From positions 15,665,829 through 15,729,828 of the forward strand of contig OZ023275.1 in the NCBI GenBank assembly GCA_964007475.1: a DNA stretch of 64,000 nucleotides. Reading direction: 5' to 3'. A program made the translations under genes and the position numbers. Under the pieces are notes generated by a model. It was not told the DNA's origin and made no database searches. It was given only the letters and a program-made list of their open reading frames with translations. This document shows positions 1-12,599 of this stretch, piece after piece (within the stretch, counting starts at the first letter, position 1; each line of letters opens with the position of its first letter). This DNA is from Hybos culiciformis (lineage: Eukaryota > Arthropoda > Insecta > Diptera > Hybotidae).

Positions 1-414
1 GGGTTTACCTCATTTTCTTACCAACATCTTTCCTTCAAAATTTAATGTTCTCACTTGTTGTTAACAGATCCAAAAAAATGAATTTTAATCAATTTTAGTT
101 TTTAAAAAAATATTGCAAATACACATTAAACCATTATACCTTATCTACATTTAAATTTTAATTCCCAATTTTTTTTAGTCTGAAAATTAGATTTTAACGC
201 TGATGATGGATATTTCACCTTTTTTTTAATTGAAAATGCCAGTTTAAACTTTGGTTTTAAGATTAGTTTCAAGTGAAGTTTAGTTTTAACATTTTTAACA
301 GTGCACATATCGTTCTTACTCCAAAAATCTTAGTGCATCATAAATCCACCAATTATAAACATAAATATTTTCTTACTATTTTACGTCATCATCAACTTGA
401 ATATTAAAAAAAAA

Positions 415-454
<40 letters not shown>

Positions 455-1767
455 GTGTTATTTAAAACTATCTGTCGTGCTGCCGTTTATTAGAAAATCT
501 CAGCAATATAACATTAGAAAATAATTCTATTAAAGTAAATCCCATCATATCCTTATTTTTGCAAAAAAAAAAATGTATTCTGTTGAAATTTCAGTACCAG
601 GGGAGAACAACAAATTTTTAAAAAATGTAACACATAATACATAAATAAATACATTTATATCAAAAAAAAAATTATAAAATGAAAAAAAAAAATAAATTAC
701 CTTCCAGTTTCACTTATTATTTTATTAATTAATTTATTTATAAACTGTTTTAAGTTATTATTTTAACCGTCTTCAGCATTATACTAAAATACGTTGACTC
801 AGTCCAAGCTGAAGTCTGAACTGATTGACTAGACTGATAAATTTATTTAAAACTGCAAGGCTCAATAGCAAAAATATAAATGTCTATATATGTAATAATA
901 TGCAAAATTAAGTTAAAAAAAATTTGTAAAATGTAATTATTGTATCTTGAAAAAAACCAATTAAATATTATCTTTTTATACAAGACATATATATATAGCC
1001 ATTAAATCATGTTCATTATAATCACTGAATGAAATTTTTACTACAAAAAAAAAATAAAGTTTGTAAGTCCTGGACTGCTAAACACTATATAACGATGATG
1101 TTTATAGTTTGAACGTGCAATTTATATATTTTTTTCTATTTTTAGTTATCAGGTGAAAAAAGAAAATACATAAGTCTAAGTATATTTGTATAAATAAAAT
1201 CACATTTTGTGCAATGACACCAAGTTCTATTACATATTTTTTACTTTTTTTATTTTTTTATTTTTTTTTTTTGAATTCGTTTTGTATTAAAAACATGCCG
1301 GATGTGACCTAAGAGAACAAAAATCAGCGGTTTTTACGTTATACCCCAATAGCACAAATAATATTATGTAGTTCTATGCTTTAATTTAAAAGTGGTAAAA
1401 TATCCTGAATAAAAAATAAGAAGAGAGTAAACACAAAATTCAATTGAATCTGTGCAATTGTTTTCAAGTACCAAATGTTATATTATAAGGCTAATAAGAG
1501 AAATAAAAAAGGATTATGTGTAGTAGGAAGTAATATTTTTCTTATTTAAATTGAAATAAAAAGGTGTCACGAAGCAAGTATAGATTCATAGCCATCGTGG
1601 CCAAAATATATATGTAGCAAACTAAGTTGTGTATAAAGTTAATTGTTGTATTCAATTAGCTTTAGACATAGCTTTTGATAGTAATGATTTTAAAATATGT
1701 CTTTTGGAAACAAATCTAATATTGTACTTTTATTTAAAATTCGAGATATGTACGTAATGTTATACTA
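1..1767. other. AT-rich stretch, no gene seen
   Basis: Apart from the (AAT)12 tract this is A/T homopolymers and unremarkable sequence; no frame shows coding character. Confidence 0.6.
415..450. repeat. (AAT)12 microsatellite
   Basis: Twelve uninterrupted AAT units following a poly(A) run. Confidence 0.95.
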
Positions 1768-1819
1768 TTTAATGTTGACTGTTGAGACCGAGGCGCCGGT
1801 CTCAACAGTCAACATTAAA
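1768..1819. repeat. perfect 23-bp-stem hairpin with 6-nt loop
   Basis: The arms 1768-1790 and 1797-1819 are exact reverse complements (inner part GACTGTTGAGACCG) around the loop AGGCGC. It is GC-richer than its surroundings. The core ATGTTGACTGT appears again just outside the right end of the neighbouring MITE at about 2694-2704. Confidence 0.9.
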
Positions 1820-2107
1820 AGCTTAAAGCATAAAAGATATTATCCAGATAGAAATTTAAAAAAAATAATAATAATAAATGTCAAACTGTTAAGCTTGTTT
1901 ATCGGAAAACTACACAGAAAAAAATTTGCTCGTACTAATAACTAAATAATTCGTTAAAATCAACGAAAAATTCGTTATTTTGGCTACAACGAACATTTCG
2001 TTGAAAAAAGCTCGTAGTTCGTTAAAAAAGTTCGTTATACCCCAAAACCAACAACCTTTCAAATTCTTCAGCAAAAACACCGCAAATACGAAAGAAAAAT
2101 TTTACTA

Positions 2108-2372
2108 GACTAAATTTTTTTTTTTATTTATTTAATTTTTTTTTTATTTCTTTTTTGTTTTTTATTTTAATTTTTTTTTTATTTTTTTTTTTATTTTTTT
2201 TTTTTATTTTTTTTTTTTATTTATTTATTTAATTTTTTTTTTTTTTCAAATTTTTTTTTTAATTTTTTTTTATTTATTTTTTTTATTTATTAATTTTTTT
2301 TATTTATGTTTCTTTTTTTATTATTTATTTTTTAAATTTTTTTATTTAATTTTTTTTTAATAATTTTTTTTA
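2108..2372 (-). repeat. long A-rich tail (T-rich on plus) following the tRNA-like head
   Basis: About 260 bp are made almost only of poly(T) runs broken by A on the plus strand. Read on the minus strand it follows the tRNA-like segment directly, as an expanded and mutated retrotransposition tail would. Confidence 0.7.
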
Positions 2373-2440
2373 TGCCCGCTTGTGGCTTCGAACCACTGTC
2401 CTAAACATTGCAATCCATCAACTCTGCCACTGAGCTATGA
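2373..2440 (-). ncRNA. tRNA-derived SINE head or tRNA pseudogene
   Basis: The minus strand contains a good A box (TAGCTCAGTGG, 2427-2437) and a perfect B box (GGTTCGAAGCC, 2384-2394) at tRNA spacing, with a TTGCAAT loop that would give a GCA (Cys-like) anticodon. The acceptor stem does not pair and the anticodon stem is poor, so this is not a working tRNA gene. On the same strand it is followed by about 260 bp of A-rich sequence, the layout of a tRNA-derived SINE. Confidence 0.65.
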
Positions 2441-2699
2441 ACTAAATTTACGGCAATGTGTAAAATGGAAAATATAAGTTCTGTATGGATTGAAATTTTT
2501 GTTTCCCGTATTTAACGATAACGAACTTTTTTAACGAGTACTAAAAATGAAAAAAAAGGTTCGTAATAGAAAATAAACGAAATTTACGTTACAAAAACGT
2601 ATTTATTCATTATTTTTCGTTATCTTAACGAGAATGTCATTAACGAACTTTTTTGACGTAATGAGTACGAGCAAATTTTTTTCTGTGTATAATTATGTT

Positions 2700-5600
2700 G
2701 ACTGTAGGCTTAGAATGATTTCGACATAACTTGAAAATTCGATGTAACCTTGAATCAATTAACTACTGAAATTCTTTCTTTAACATATTTTTTCAAAATT
2801 CCATCATAAGATATTTTGACAGAATTCTTTCAAATATTTTTAAAAATTAAAATTTACGTATAGGTACATGTAAATAAAATTTTCTAAATTTTCTGATTCC
2901 TTTTCCTGAATACCATATGATATTTTTCAGATAGCGCGATGGTGATAGGTAGGTATATATTTTTGTATCACATATACACATATTGTACGATTTAGTAGAT
3001 ACATATATGTATAATGCAGTTAAAGAATAGCGCTGATTATATTAAAAGTAATTTTCAATTAAAGTCACGTCCCAGGAAAGCTAAAAAAAAAAGTCTCATA
3101 ATATTTTTTGTATGGATTTATTTTTTTGTGGATAAAAAATTGAGATTCTTCTTGTTTTGTTTCTTATTCTGCAGTAAATTAAGAAAAGGGATAAAACTAA
3201 TTTGTTTTTTCTCCAATTTCAACTTTAACTAAAAGACATTATTAGTATTTTAAGAAATATATTTTTCTTTTTTTTTTTCATTCTAATAATTTTTCCGACA
3301 TATTTCATTCGATCTTCTAAGTGATTTTTTCCGCCAAAACTTTCTATTTTGAACTATGTATATTAAATGAATCAATCTTATCAAATTATTACAATTTTAC
3401 GACATTTTTTCAAATTCTGTAGGTACTCAAATTTATATTGAAGGTGAAATTTATTTAACTATTTAATTTTCGCATTGAAGTAAAATTTTAAATAATAATT
3501 CATAGTAATCAGCTTTATTGTAGATTTGAATATTACAACAGGAAAAATCATAATTTTATTTTTATTTTGATTTTTTTTTTAAGCAATTTTATTATAATAA
3601 TGATAAATTACATAAATAATGAAAATTTAATTTGACTGAACAAACTTAAAATCATACGGATTGAAAATTTAATAATCCACTTTAATTGATTTTTAAATCA
3701 ATTTATTTGCATTTAATTGCATTCAATCAATGTAAATATTTTAATAATTTTCATAAAATTTTCACTTTTTTTTTTTTTTTGTTATGATATTTTTGTATTA
3801 AAAATTATATATATACATATTTAAAGCTTTCATCATCGTCGTCGTCGTAGTCGTATCCATTGATCATCATAACATATATATATGCACATATTATTATTAT
3901 AATATTATTCAATCAACATAATTTTTAATCCGATAAAAAGATTTTAGGTTACAAAAATGAGAGAGAATATAAAATAAAAATAACAAGAAAATTCAATGGA
4001 AAATAAATAAAGGTGAAAAGATATTAAATTTAATATAACATGGTGCTGGTTGTTCATCGTTCAGACGGTTAACGCTAATATTTCGTTCTGGCTTCCTAAT
4101 ACGACTTATTAGGTTAATAAAAATGGTATATAGACATTTTATTTATCTTGCAAACATGATTAATAATTAAGACTAAAATCGACCAAAATATCATTTAAGT
4201 TTCTTTATTAACCGAAAAACAGATTAATTTCAAAAATTTTAAAAACTTTAAAAACTTATAAAATAAACAAATAATTATTTTATCTTGTATGCAATGCACA
4301 ACATAGACACTAACTGATATGCAATAATATGTTATAAACAAAAATTATATTGAAGTGCCTCTTCAATATATATATTTTATTTTCATTTACTAGTGAATAT
4401 ACTCATATACATATGTATACAATTTATAACGTAACACTGGTGATGTAATAAAAGGTTTTTGAATAATGAAGTGCAATGTAATCCACTTTAACCTACTAAA
4501 CTCATTTAGAATTTAATTCAATTTCACTTTATGAATTTTCATAAAAAAAAAAAACCAGAAAATATAATAATTTTTTGGGAAAATTTTCGTTATATTTTTA
4601 TATAAACAAAACATTAAGTAGTAGGAAATGATAAAAGCTTTGTTTGACCACATAAATGAACAAGGATATTGTATAAAAATTTCATATAATCAACAAATGT
4701 AGAACAGTTAATAGGATAATTTTTAGTCAAAAAAAATTAAATAAAATTAAAATAAAATTTATTATAGCGTTTTGGATGGCGATTTTTTTATAAAATATTT
4801 TTTGTAAAAATATTATACATCACATCATAGTAAAATGAATAATATTTTTATTTAAAAAATATGTTAAAAAAATTTTTTTTGTTTTAAATTTTTTATTTAT
4901 TTTTATACATATCATAAATAAAAATAAAAGCATATGATAAATAAATAATTAAATAATTTATCACTTTGGAGTCATTATACAAAAAAATATAGTGTAAATT
5001 AGTTCACTCAAAATATGTAATCGTTAATAGAAGAAATGTTAAAATGATCGCATTTGTTTGCCCTTATGTTAGAGTTATGGTGTTGCAGTTATATCTGTTA
5101 CAAAAAACAACAAATCTTTTTTGGACTTAGGAAACAATTTCAAAAAATGCAGAAGGTACTGTGCAGCTTCCAAAAAGCATAATATATTTTTAGAGTCACT
5201 GTCAACATTTGAGACATACATAGAAATCACTACACACTGTTAGTTTAATTTTGACGTACAAAAAAAAAAAAACATAATAATTTTGTGTACCGAAATTTAA
5301 ATCCCATTAATTTTATTTTAATTAACTTATGAATTTTTGCCAAGAAAAACAGACAAAGATCAATGGCCATAATTTGCTTATAAAATTTACTATACCTAGA
5401 TATTATTTTTATAATTTCAACCCCTTATGGTTCATTCACGTTTAATTTTTTTTTTTATTATTCATATATGGATATTACAATGTGTATAAATATGTATAAG
5501 TCTATATATATTTTTTTAAGAAAAAAGAATATTATATAAATATATATTTCCATTTTCCAGTTACAAACACATTTATCATTTTTTTACATGATTTTTTTTT

Positions 5601-8600
5601 AATACAGATTTTCCCTAAAATTAAAATGGGAAATCTATTTTGTTATTTTATTTTTTTTTGTTTAATATGAAAATGCTGCATCAATAAATAAAATTTGATC
5701 AACTCAAAATATGGGATTTTTGCCAATTCTAATGTTAAATCGATATATTTTTGCCGTAAATCCCTTTTTTTATATTTTTAATAGGCTTCCCATCATTTTT
5801 TTTTTATATATATATAAATTATGTAAATATACAAATATATTTAATATCGCAAAAGAACTTTTTTTTTTTAAATGCCATTATATTCTTGTATAATTAAATA
5901 GTTTCTTTAGCTGACCGCGATGTGGTTAACTTATTATGCAGTAAGATTAAATTCTTTTAATTGAAACTATTTTATGTTTTTAGTGCGATTTTTTTTTAAT
6001 TTTTTGTGAGTATTTCTGTCCGTTAGATATAAAGTATTTACGGAAATACGGAAATAAAAAAATAGACAGCGTTATTTATATGACCAAGCTGTTAAAAATT
6101 TGACCTAAAGACATAAAGCTAATTTTTCTCTAAGCACTAAAATAAAATTTATGGAAATTTTAAGCTGGATTCATAAAATTGTACCTATCATCGTTCAAAT
6201 TCTATACACCAATTATTGATATTACTGCTGCGCTATCATAAAAACATCAAAGAACATAATATATTAACTATAATAATGAATGACATATTATACTTTTAAT
6301 AAATTTTAAATGTTTATATTGCGCAACATGTATAAAATACAAAGTAAAAATTATCTAAGCGCATTCATTCATTAGTAATCACATCAAATTTCAAAATAAA
6401 ATAAATTATCTTTAATTTCCATTAATATATATAGTATAGGATACATAATATATTGGAAGTGGTCTCTTATTTCTTCTACATATAATGCCGTACACATAAT
6501 GTTATCACAAGCACGTTGATAAATTGCCCAAAAAAAAGATGGTATATATGTACATACATAACATATTATGTAGTTCAAAAATCCTTTATTACGTTATCAT
6601 GCCAAAAATTATTGAAAATATAGGTATCTAATGTTAGTAAAATCTAGTGGTAAAACTATATACATATTCTTTTATTAATACTAATATTATATGAGATAAA
6701 AATACATGTATAGGTATCTGCTCAATGTACGTACATATGCTGAGATAAAAATATATAATTATCTTAAATTAAATTTAGGTTGTTCACCCGCAAAAAAAAA
6801 AAAAAACCCTTAATGGGCCAAGTTTTAAATGACCAGAAACAATTTATGATTCAAATTCCTATCATAACATTAAATTATAATTTTATTTATTGAGCGTTTT
6901 TTTTTTTTTTGCAATTCATTGGAAATTTATAAAACTATGTATGTAAGTAAGTATGTTAATTTTGGGTCGTTAAATATCTGTAGATTTTGTGACACTAGAC
7001 CACAAGGAATATTGCAGTAAAATATTAAAATATTCTTAACTTAAAGTAATTTTTCTTTTGTCTGTAATATTAAACTATCAATTTATTAAATTGAATCATA
7101 TTCCATAAAAACCAATCAAAAATACCAATAAAAATTAATATTTTAATCTTCAATAGTTCCACAGCCTAACATGCTTCGGATATTTTCAACCTCCAGCAGA
7201 AAAATACAAAATAAATAATGCGAATTATCTATAAATCCATATGCAATGTATTTAGATTACAATTGTATGTATATTGCTTATTCAAACGTTTTGTAAAAAC
7301 TACTTTCTAGAAATCATGATAAAAAGATTTCGGTTTCCAAAAGTTTTAAATTTTAATAAAATATACTAATTTTATCTTTAAGCCCTATATTTTCATTATC
7401 GAAATGAAAATATACTCAAAATAAAAATAAAAATGAACAAATTCAGGACAACTTAAAATTTTTGAATAAAAAACATTATATTTTTTTTTTTCATTTTCCG
7501 TCATTTTATCCCACATATCCAGTTCTATTTTACTTATTATTATTATTATTTTTTAGCTTTTCAATTTAGAATTTCTTCAACACAATTTCTGAAAAGAATA
7601 TTTTTTTTATTTCATTTTTATATGAATTATTTTACTTATTTCATTTTTTTTTTTTTTTTGTTTTCTAACCATACATGTATTTCCTTCGTATTCGACAACA
7701 ATAAGGAAATTTATGTATATATTTTATATATATATATTTTTTTAATTTTACTTAGACATAATTTTTTGTTTTTTTTTTTTTACACCAAAAACCTAAATAT
7801 TTAGAAAACATTAAAAATGGAAAAAAAAAAAAAATATATGATTTAAAATAATAATAACAAAAAAAAAATATATAACAAAATTATATAAAAAAAAAAAGAT
7901 ATAAGAAAACTTGAAGCTTAAGCTACATATCTCTCCTTAACTATATCTTTTTTTTTAATTTATAAGAAAGAAGCAGCGGTTAACAAAAAAAAAAAAAAAA
8001 ACTTTTTCCATGTATTTATTGCATTTTTCAACAATGATGTTAAAAAAAAAAAAAAAAAACAAACACATCACCTAAATATGTATTTTTCTTTTGTTGACAA
8101 TGACGAATTGTTCAAGGATATTTAGAATCATTTCTAACATTTATTATATTCCTGAATCTTTCATTTTCGTTTCACAATTTTTAGTATTTTCTTTTCTTTT
8201 TTTTTTTATTTTGTTTCTATTTTTATTTTCTTATAAAATTTTTTTTTTTTTAACTTTTTGTTCCAGAAATATACATATTTCTATAAGAATAAAAATGAAA
8301 TCTTAAATAAAAATAAAAAAAAAAAGTACCAAAGATACAGGAAAACTTTTTATTATTTTCTTCTATTTAAAAAAAAAAAAAAAAAAATTATAAAAATATA
8401 GTATGGGAAAAAAATAATTTTAACAAAAAAAAAAATAAATAAAAAAGTAAGAAATATCTATAGATTTTCTTTATTTTGTTTTTTTTTTTTTTTATTTTAA
8501 TAAAAAGTGGCATACTTTAAATTTTCCTCTGATAAGAAAGAAAAACTATGAAAAATGTTTCAAAAAAAAAATGAAAAAAAAAGAAATTGGCACACTTATC

Positions 8601-8900
8601 CACGAAACAAATAGAAAAATGTATAAACAGAGTGTTTCAATAAATAATGTTATTATATTGATTAGAAAATAATAGGTTACTTTATCGTGGCACGAGATCA
8701 CTTCAAAGAACAAAATATAAACATTTGTACATACTATATGTAAGAAAGCTCTGTAATATGTATATTATTTATACCTAAACTAGAATTCAAGTTAGATTTA
8801 ATAAACCATCTTAAAATTACTGTTCGTATAATTTCATTGCATACTTTATTTTGGATATAATGTTACAGTATAATGTATGTAAAATAACTGAAATATTCAA
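2700..8900. other. AT-rich stretch, no gene seen
   Basis: Many poly(A) and poly(T) runs, densest at 7.4-8.6 kb. Short frames are Phe/Ile/Lys/Tyr-rich and look non-coding. No elements with inverted termini were recognised. Confidence 0.6.
3837..3849. repeat. short CGT trinucleotide run
   Basis: About four CGT units following CATCAT, unusual for its GC content in this region. No open frame of note crosses it. Confidence 0.6.
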
Positions 8901-8907
8901 AAATTCT

Positions 8908-9256
8908 TCAATGGCGCTGCGACCCAATTCGAGTCTTGGCCTCTTCAATTCTTCGCATCCATTGTACTCTATCTTCTGACACTTGTCTCCAATTTCTAGT
9001 GTTTAAGATACTCTTTGCATCCGCTTGCACACTGTCATTTCTTGCAATGCAACGAGATCTAGTTAATAATTTTGGGCCTCCTCAATGTGAGACTTGAGGG
9101 CCGCTGTTCTATAGAGACTTCTTGTATTCCATGTTCCAAATATCATGTCTATTTTCGATTTTCCAGGTCTTTTCCGGTTTTCCGTTTGTATCCGAGGCTT
9201 GTTTTGAGGTTTCGTAACTGTTGTCTTTTTTTACGAGGTGTGGAAGTTAACCCCAT
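8908..9256 (-). pseudogene. internally deleted RTE-like non-LTR retrotransposon
   Basis: Read on the minus strand, this joins the two ends of an RTE-type (craniofacial-development-protein-2-like) polyprotein. The 5' part, starting at the ATG at 9144-9146, reads IFGTWNTRSLYRTAALKS and, after one stop, LDLVALQEM (9036-9062). This matches the start of an apurinic-type endonuclease domain. Immediately afterwards the frame passes into the extreme C-terminus: NDSVQADAKSILNTRNW followed by QVSEDRVQWMRRIEEAKTRI and a stop at 8908-8910. The rest of the endonuclease and the whole reverse transcriptase (normally several hundred residues) are missing at a junction near 9035. An ATG-led basic segment (MDMGLTSTPRKKRQQ) lies upstream near 9256 in another frame. 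Family placement is by recalled motifs. Confidence 0.75.
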
Positions 9257-10296
9257 GTCCATCTTTGGAGGGCCGTAAGTTAGGGCTAGGGTATATATCT
9301 ATGGTTATATTTAAAAATGCATGCACTTTATTAATCACAAAACCAATTTTTTTTATTTTCAAAATTCCATTATAAAATATATACTCATACCTTGTACATT
9401 AGATCCTTTGGTAACAAAACAACAAGAAAATTCATACATTTTATCTCTTATTCTAAGGAATGAAAAAAAAATCCACATGTGTTCTTAAAAAATATTATAA
9501 GGTATTTGTTCAAGATAAGAGAATTTTTCAAAAATCGGTTGGAAAAAAAAAAGAAACAATTTTTTTTATGAAAATCATTCTGCAAAAAAAATCAAAAGCC
9601 TATATTTACATGGTTATGGCAATGAGCCGTTTTGAAATTACACACAGTTTTTATTTTAACTCTAACTATTTCTTATACTTAATCAGAAACATGATAAGAA
9701 ATATAAATTAGAAAATTGATGATTTTTCATTATGAGTGTTAATAATTTTTGATTGCGTTTTCTTTGCAAAGATTTAAGTTCCTTCTTGATCGACTGTACT
9801 GTCAAAGTAATCTTTATATCAGAGTCTTAGTTTCTGTTATACTACACTCTAGTTCTAATAGTTCATCAAAATAGTCAGTTTTCTTCATATAACACGATTA
9901 TTTAATACTTATGCGAAAAAAAAAAATGTCAATTCATTTTTCTTTTCTAGTAAAATAGAAAAAAATGTATAATATATTTCTGTATATCTTCTGATTATTT
10001 TAACTCTCATATTTTATATATTAAAAATAATAAAAGAAAGTGTTTGTTTGCTCTTTTAACTGAAAATTTTGTTTATATGCATTGTATTTTATAAATAAAT
10101 GAACAAATCAGAAGAAAGTAAATTGACATAACGTGCATAATAGTTTCTATATCATTTATAATATAGTTAAATAGAAATTTTGTTCAGAAAATATTAATGG
10201 ACAAGATTTTGATTGAGTAGATTAGTATAAAGTGTAATATAAAAAATTATTTAATTAGAAAATTTTATTCATTTTTAATATGTAATATGGCATTGG

Positions 10297-10503
10297 TCAG
10301 TAATCGTGATAGCCATAAAATGTTGCATTCCAGTAAAAAAATATTTCAGTAGCTAATTGTAAAATGCAAAATTTATACACAGAATACAAGCGAATTACCG
10401 TGTCATTAATCGGTTTCCGTTGATCTTTCATTATATACTCACCGCATATGTAACAAAACATATCAGGATCGTTAATGCAACTTCTTGACTTACTTGCCAT
10501 CAT
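10297..10503 (-). pseudogene. truncated member of an insect multicopy 'FCYICGEY' cysteine-motif family
   Basis: The minus-strand frame opens MMASKSRSCINDPDMFCYIC and continues GEYIMKDQRKPIND. This resembles the N-terminus of a family of uncharacterised, often multicopy insect proteins that begin with a CxxC zinc-ribbon-like motif followed by GEY and RKPI. Members I recall continue with a KLGDQDKPWAPH region and further cysteines; none of this is present here. The frame drifts into unrelated residues after about 40 positions and stops at 68. It is probably a fragment of an amplified gene or element. The family's function is unknown to me, and the assignment is from memory. Confidence 0.5.
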
Positions 10504-10585
10504 AAATTTATACGATTAATGTCATAAAAGTAATTATAACATGGACTGATTGTGAATAAAACCGTAAAAAATTTGAAATAAGAGC

Positions 10586-10597
10586 TGTCAGCTGACA
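10586..10597. repeat. 12-bp perfect palindrome TGTCAGCTGACA
   Basis: A perfect palindrome with an E-box-like centre (CAGCTG), about 90 bp upstream of the start of the truncated cysteine-motif ORF. It could be a regulatory remnant or chance. Confidence 0.4.
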
Positions 10598-11636
10598 TCT
10601 AGTAGCAGCAATGTAGTTCATACTAACAACTTTACCGACTACAGATGCGAACAGAGCTGCACCAATACAAACATTTTTTTTTGTAGGCCAGTGTAATGAT
10701 TCAAAATTTCAATTGAAGACTATTTTGGTTGACCTTATGTATATATAATCTTTTGATATTTTTTTCAACTTTTATTTTTTAATTTTAATGGACTTAATGC
10801 ACAAATCTTTCTGTACTTTATAATACATAGCAGTTGGACAACACTCTTTAAACTTCTCTTAAATAAGGTAATAAGTTAAAATATTTGGATTAAATCTTTT
10901 CGCCTGTTTTTGCGTTCTTTTAATTTTATTTCTGTTTACAATTAATCTATATATATATATATAGCATAGCTTTATCAATGTTCTCGTTATATCTGATTCT
11001 TTTATAAAAAAAAAAACAATTTTTTTTAATTATAACTTATCCACATACTATACATATTATGCATGTATGATATATACGTTGTAATATGCGGTCATTTTAT
11101 GTCTGCTAATTTTTTTTATATTAAGTATGGCATCATAACATATTTCCTAGTTATGAAAGATGAGTAATGATTGCTCTATTTTTTTTTCCTCTTTTTTAAT
11201 TTATTTATACACGTATTATTAGAAAGAAAAAAAAATTTAAGTATTGAAAATTATATGCCTATTTTTTATTAAAAGAAAAATTTCTCAAGAAAATATCTGT
11301 ATAGTAAAAAAATAAATATAACAAAAAAAAAATATCTTAATTTAAGAAAACCAGCATCCCATAAAAAGAATATCTATTATTATTATTTATATTTTGCTTT
11401 CATAAGAAAAAGGGAAAAGTCACCTAATTTTTTATGGCATGTATTGTTATATAGAGAGTACTCTTGTACATAAAAATGATATATATATAGAAGAATTTTC
11501 ATCAAAATTTCTTATTATTTAAAATTATATCTTCTATTATATAATGTATGTAATAATAATGTAAATTACAAGAGATTATAAAAAATATCTGGGGCTTAGT
11601 AATTTGTAAACAAACAAAAAAAAATAAATAAATAAA

Positions 11637-12596
11637 GGCTCCATGAATTTTGACCGCATGAATTATGACCGCGACTGGCGGTCAAAATTCATTTTCAAAA
11701 TGAATTTTGACCGCGCCTCAATTTAGAAAACAAATGAATTTTGACCGCTACAAAATGTGCGGACAAAATTCATTTTTAAAATGAATTTTGGCCGCAACTC
11801 AATTTAGTAAAAAAATGAATTTTGACCGCGGCAAAATGTGCGGACAAAATTCATTTTCAAAATGAATTTTGGCCGCGACTCTATTTAGAAAAAAAATGAA
11901 TTTTGACCGCGACAAAATTTGCGGCTGTATTATGCAGAAATAGTTTCATCAAAAATATTACTTAACAAATATTGAAAATAAAAACAGCTTTTTCATACAT
12001 TTTGTACGGCATCCTTTTGGAAAAGGCCTAAAATCATTTTTAAAACGACACTATTTATCGTATGTGAGTAAAATAGGTAAAATATTTGTGGGGTAGACAC
12101 AAGGGGAAGGGGGGGCAGCAGGGCTGCGGGCGAGCGGTTGGTCAGTGGGATTTGCAGCTGGCGCCCTTGCCCTTTTGCTTAGAACACAATGTTTTATCGG
12201 AGGGTTGATTTCATTTTTTTGAAATAAGTCATTTAAAATGAATTGTATCTTCTCCATAACTTTTATGCATAATACTCGCGTTCCCGGCAACAACTCAATT
12301 TAAAAAAAATGAATTTTGACCGCGGCAAAATGTGCGGACAAAATTCATTTTCAAAATGAATTTTGGCCGTGACTCAATTTAAAAAAAATGAATTTTGACC
12401 GCGAGAAAATGTGCGGGCAAAATTCATTTTCAAAATGAATTTTGACCGCGACTCAATTTATAAATAAAATGAATTTTGACCGCGCGGTCAAAAGACATTT
12501 TGTTGCGCGGACAAAATTCATTTTAAAAATGAATTTTGCCCGCCCGTACAAACTTTTTCCGCGGTCATAATTCATGCGGTCATAATTCAGTGCCCC
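11637..12596. mobile_element. foldback-like non-autonomous element A (GAATTTTGACCGC repeats)
   Basis: A 960-bp unit whose two ends are inverted copies of a TGAATTATGACCGCATGAAT-type sequence and which is flanked on both sides by ATAAATAAA (11628-11636 and 12597-12605). The arms (about 11637-11930 and 12290-12596) are made of roughly 80-bp tandem units. Each unit is itself palindromic, alternating ATGAATTTTGACCGCG with its reverse complement. The centre is unrelated and includes a GC-rich stretch (12085-12175). Tandem-repeat arms and a 9-bp duplication are features of Foldback elements (MuDR group). The flanking duplication is low-complexity and so only moderately convincing. No transposase is encoded. 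Confidence 0.75.
12085..12175. other. GC-rich core of element A, shared in part with element B
   Basis: A G-rich stretch containing GGTTGGTCAGTGGGA (12136-12150), the same 15 bases found at 28362-28376 in the second foldback-like element, with similar GCGGGCG runs just before it. On the minus strand both read Pro-Thr-Asp-Gln-Pro followed by Pro/Arg/Ala-rich residues. This points to a common origin of the two cores, though not necessarily to a coding function. Confidence 0.65.
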
Positions 12597-12599
12597 ATA

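Larger units (their letters stand above)
1913..2687. mobile_element. 775-bp terminal-inverted-repeat element (MITE) flanked by TA
   Basis: The outermost 24 bp are perfect inverted repeats (1913-1936 and 2664-2687, starting CACAG and including TTTGCTCGTACT). TA flanks each side, the duplication expected of Tc1/mariner-type elements. Subterminal TCGTTA and TAACGA motifs recur many times in both arms, for example TTCGTTAAAAAAGTTCGTTA against its complement near 2519-2540. There is no coding capacity. The middle holds a tRNA-like segment with a long A/T-rich tract. Confidence 0.8.

Noticed and set aside
2373..2440. Functional tRNA-Cys gene
   Set aside because: A and B boxes fit, but the acceptor and anticodon stems do not pair.
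9072..9278. 68-residue plus-strand frame
   Set aside because: Antisense shadow of the RTE-like element on the minus strand.
12051..12293. 80-residue minus-strand frame in element A
   Set aside because: Crosses the non-coding core and arm of the element; no family match. The PTDQP similarity to element B is better explained by shared DNA.
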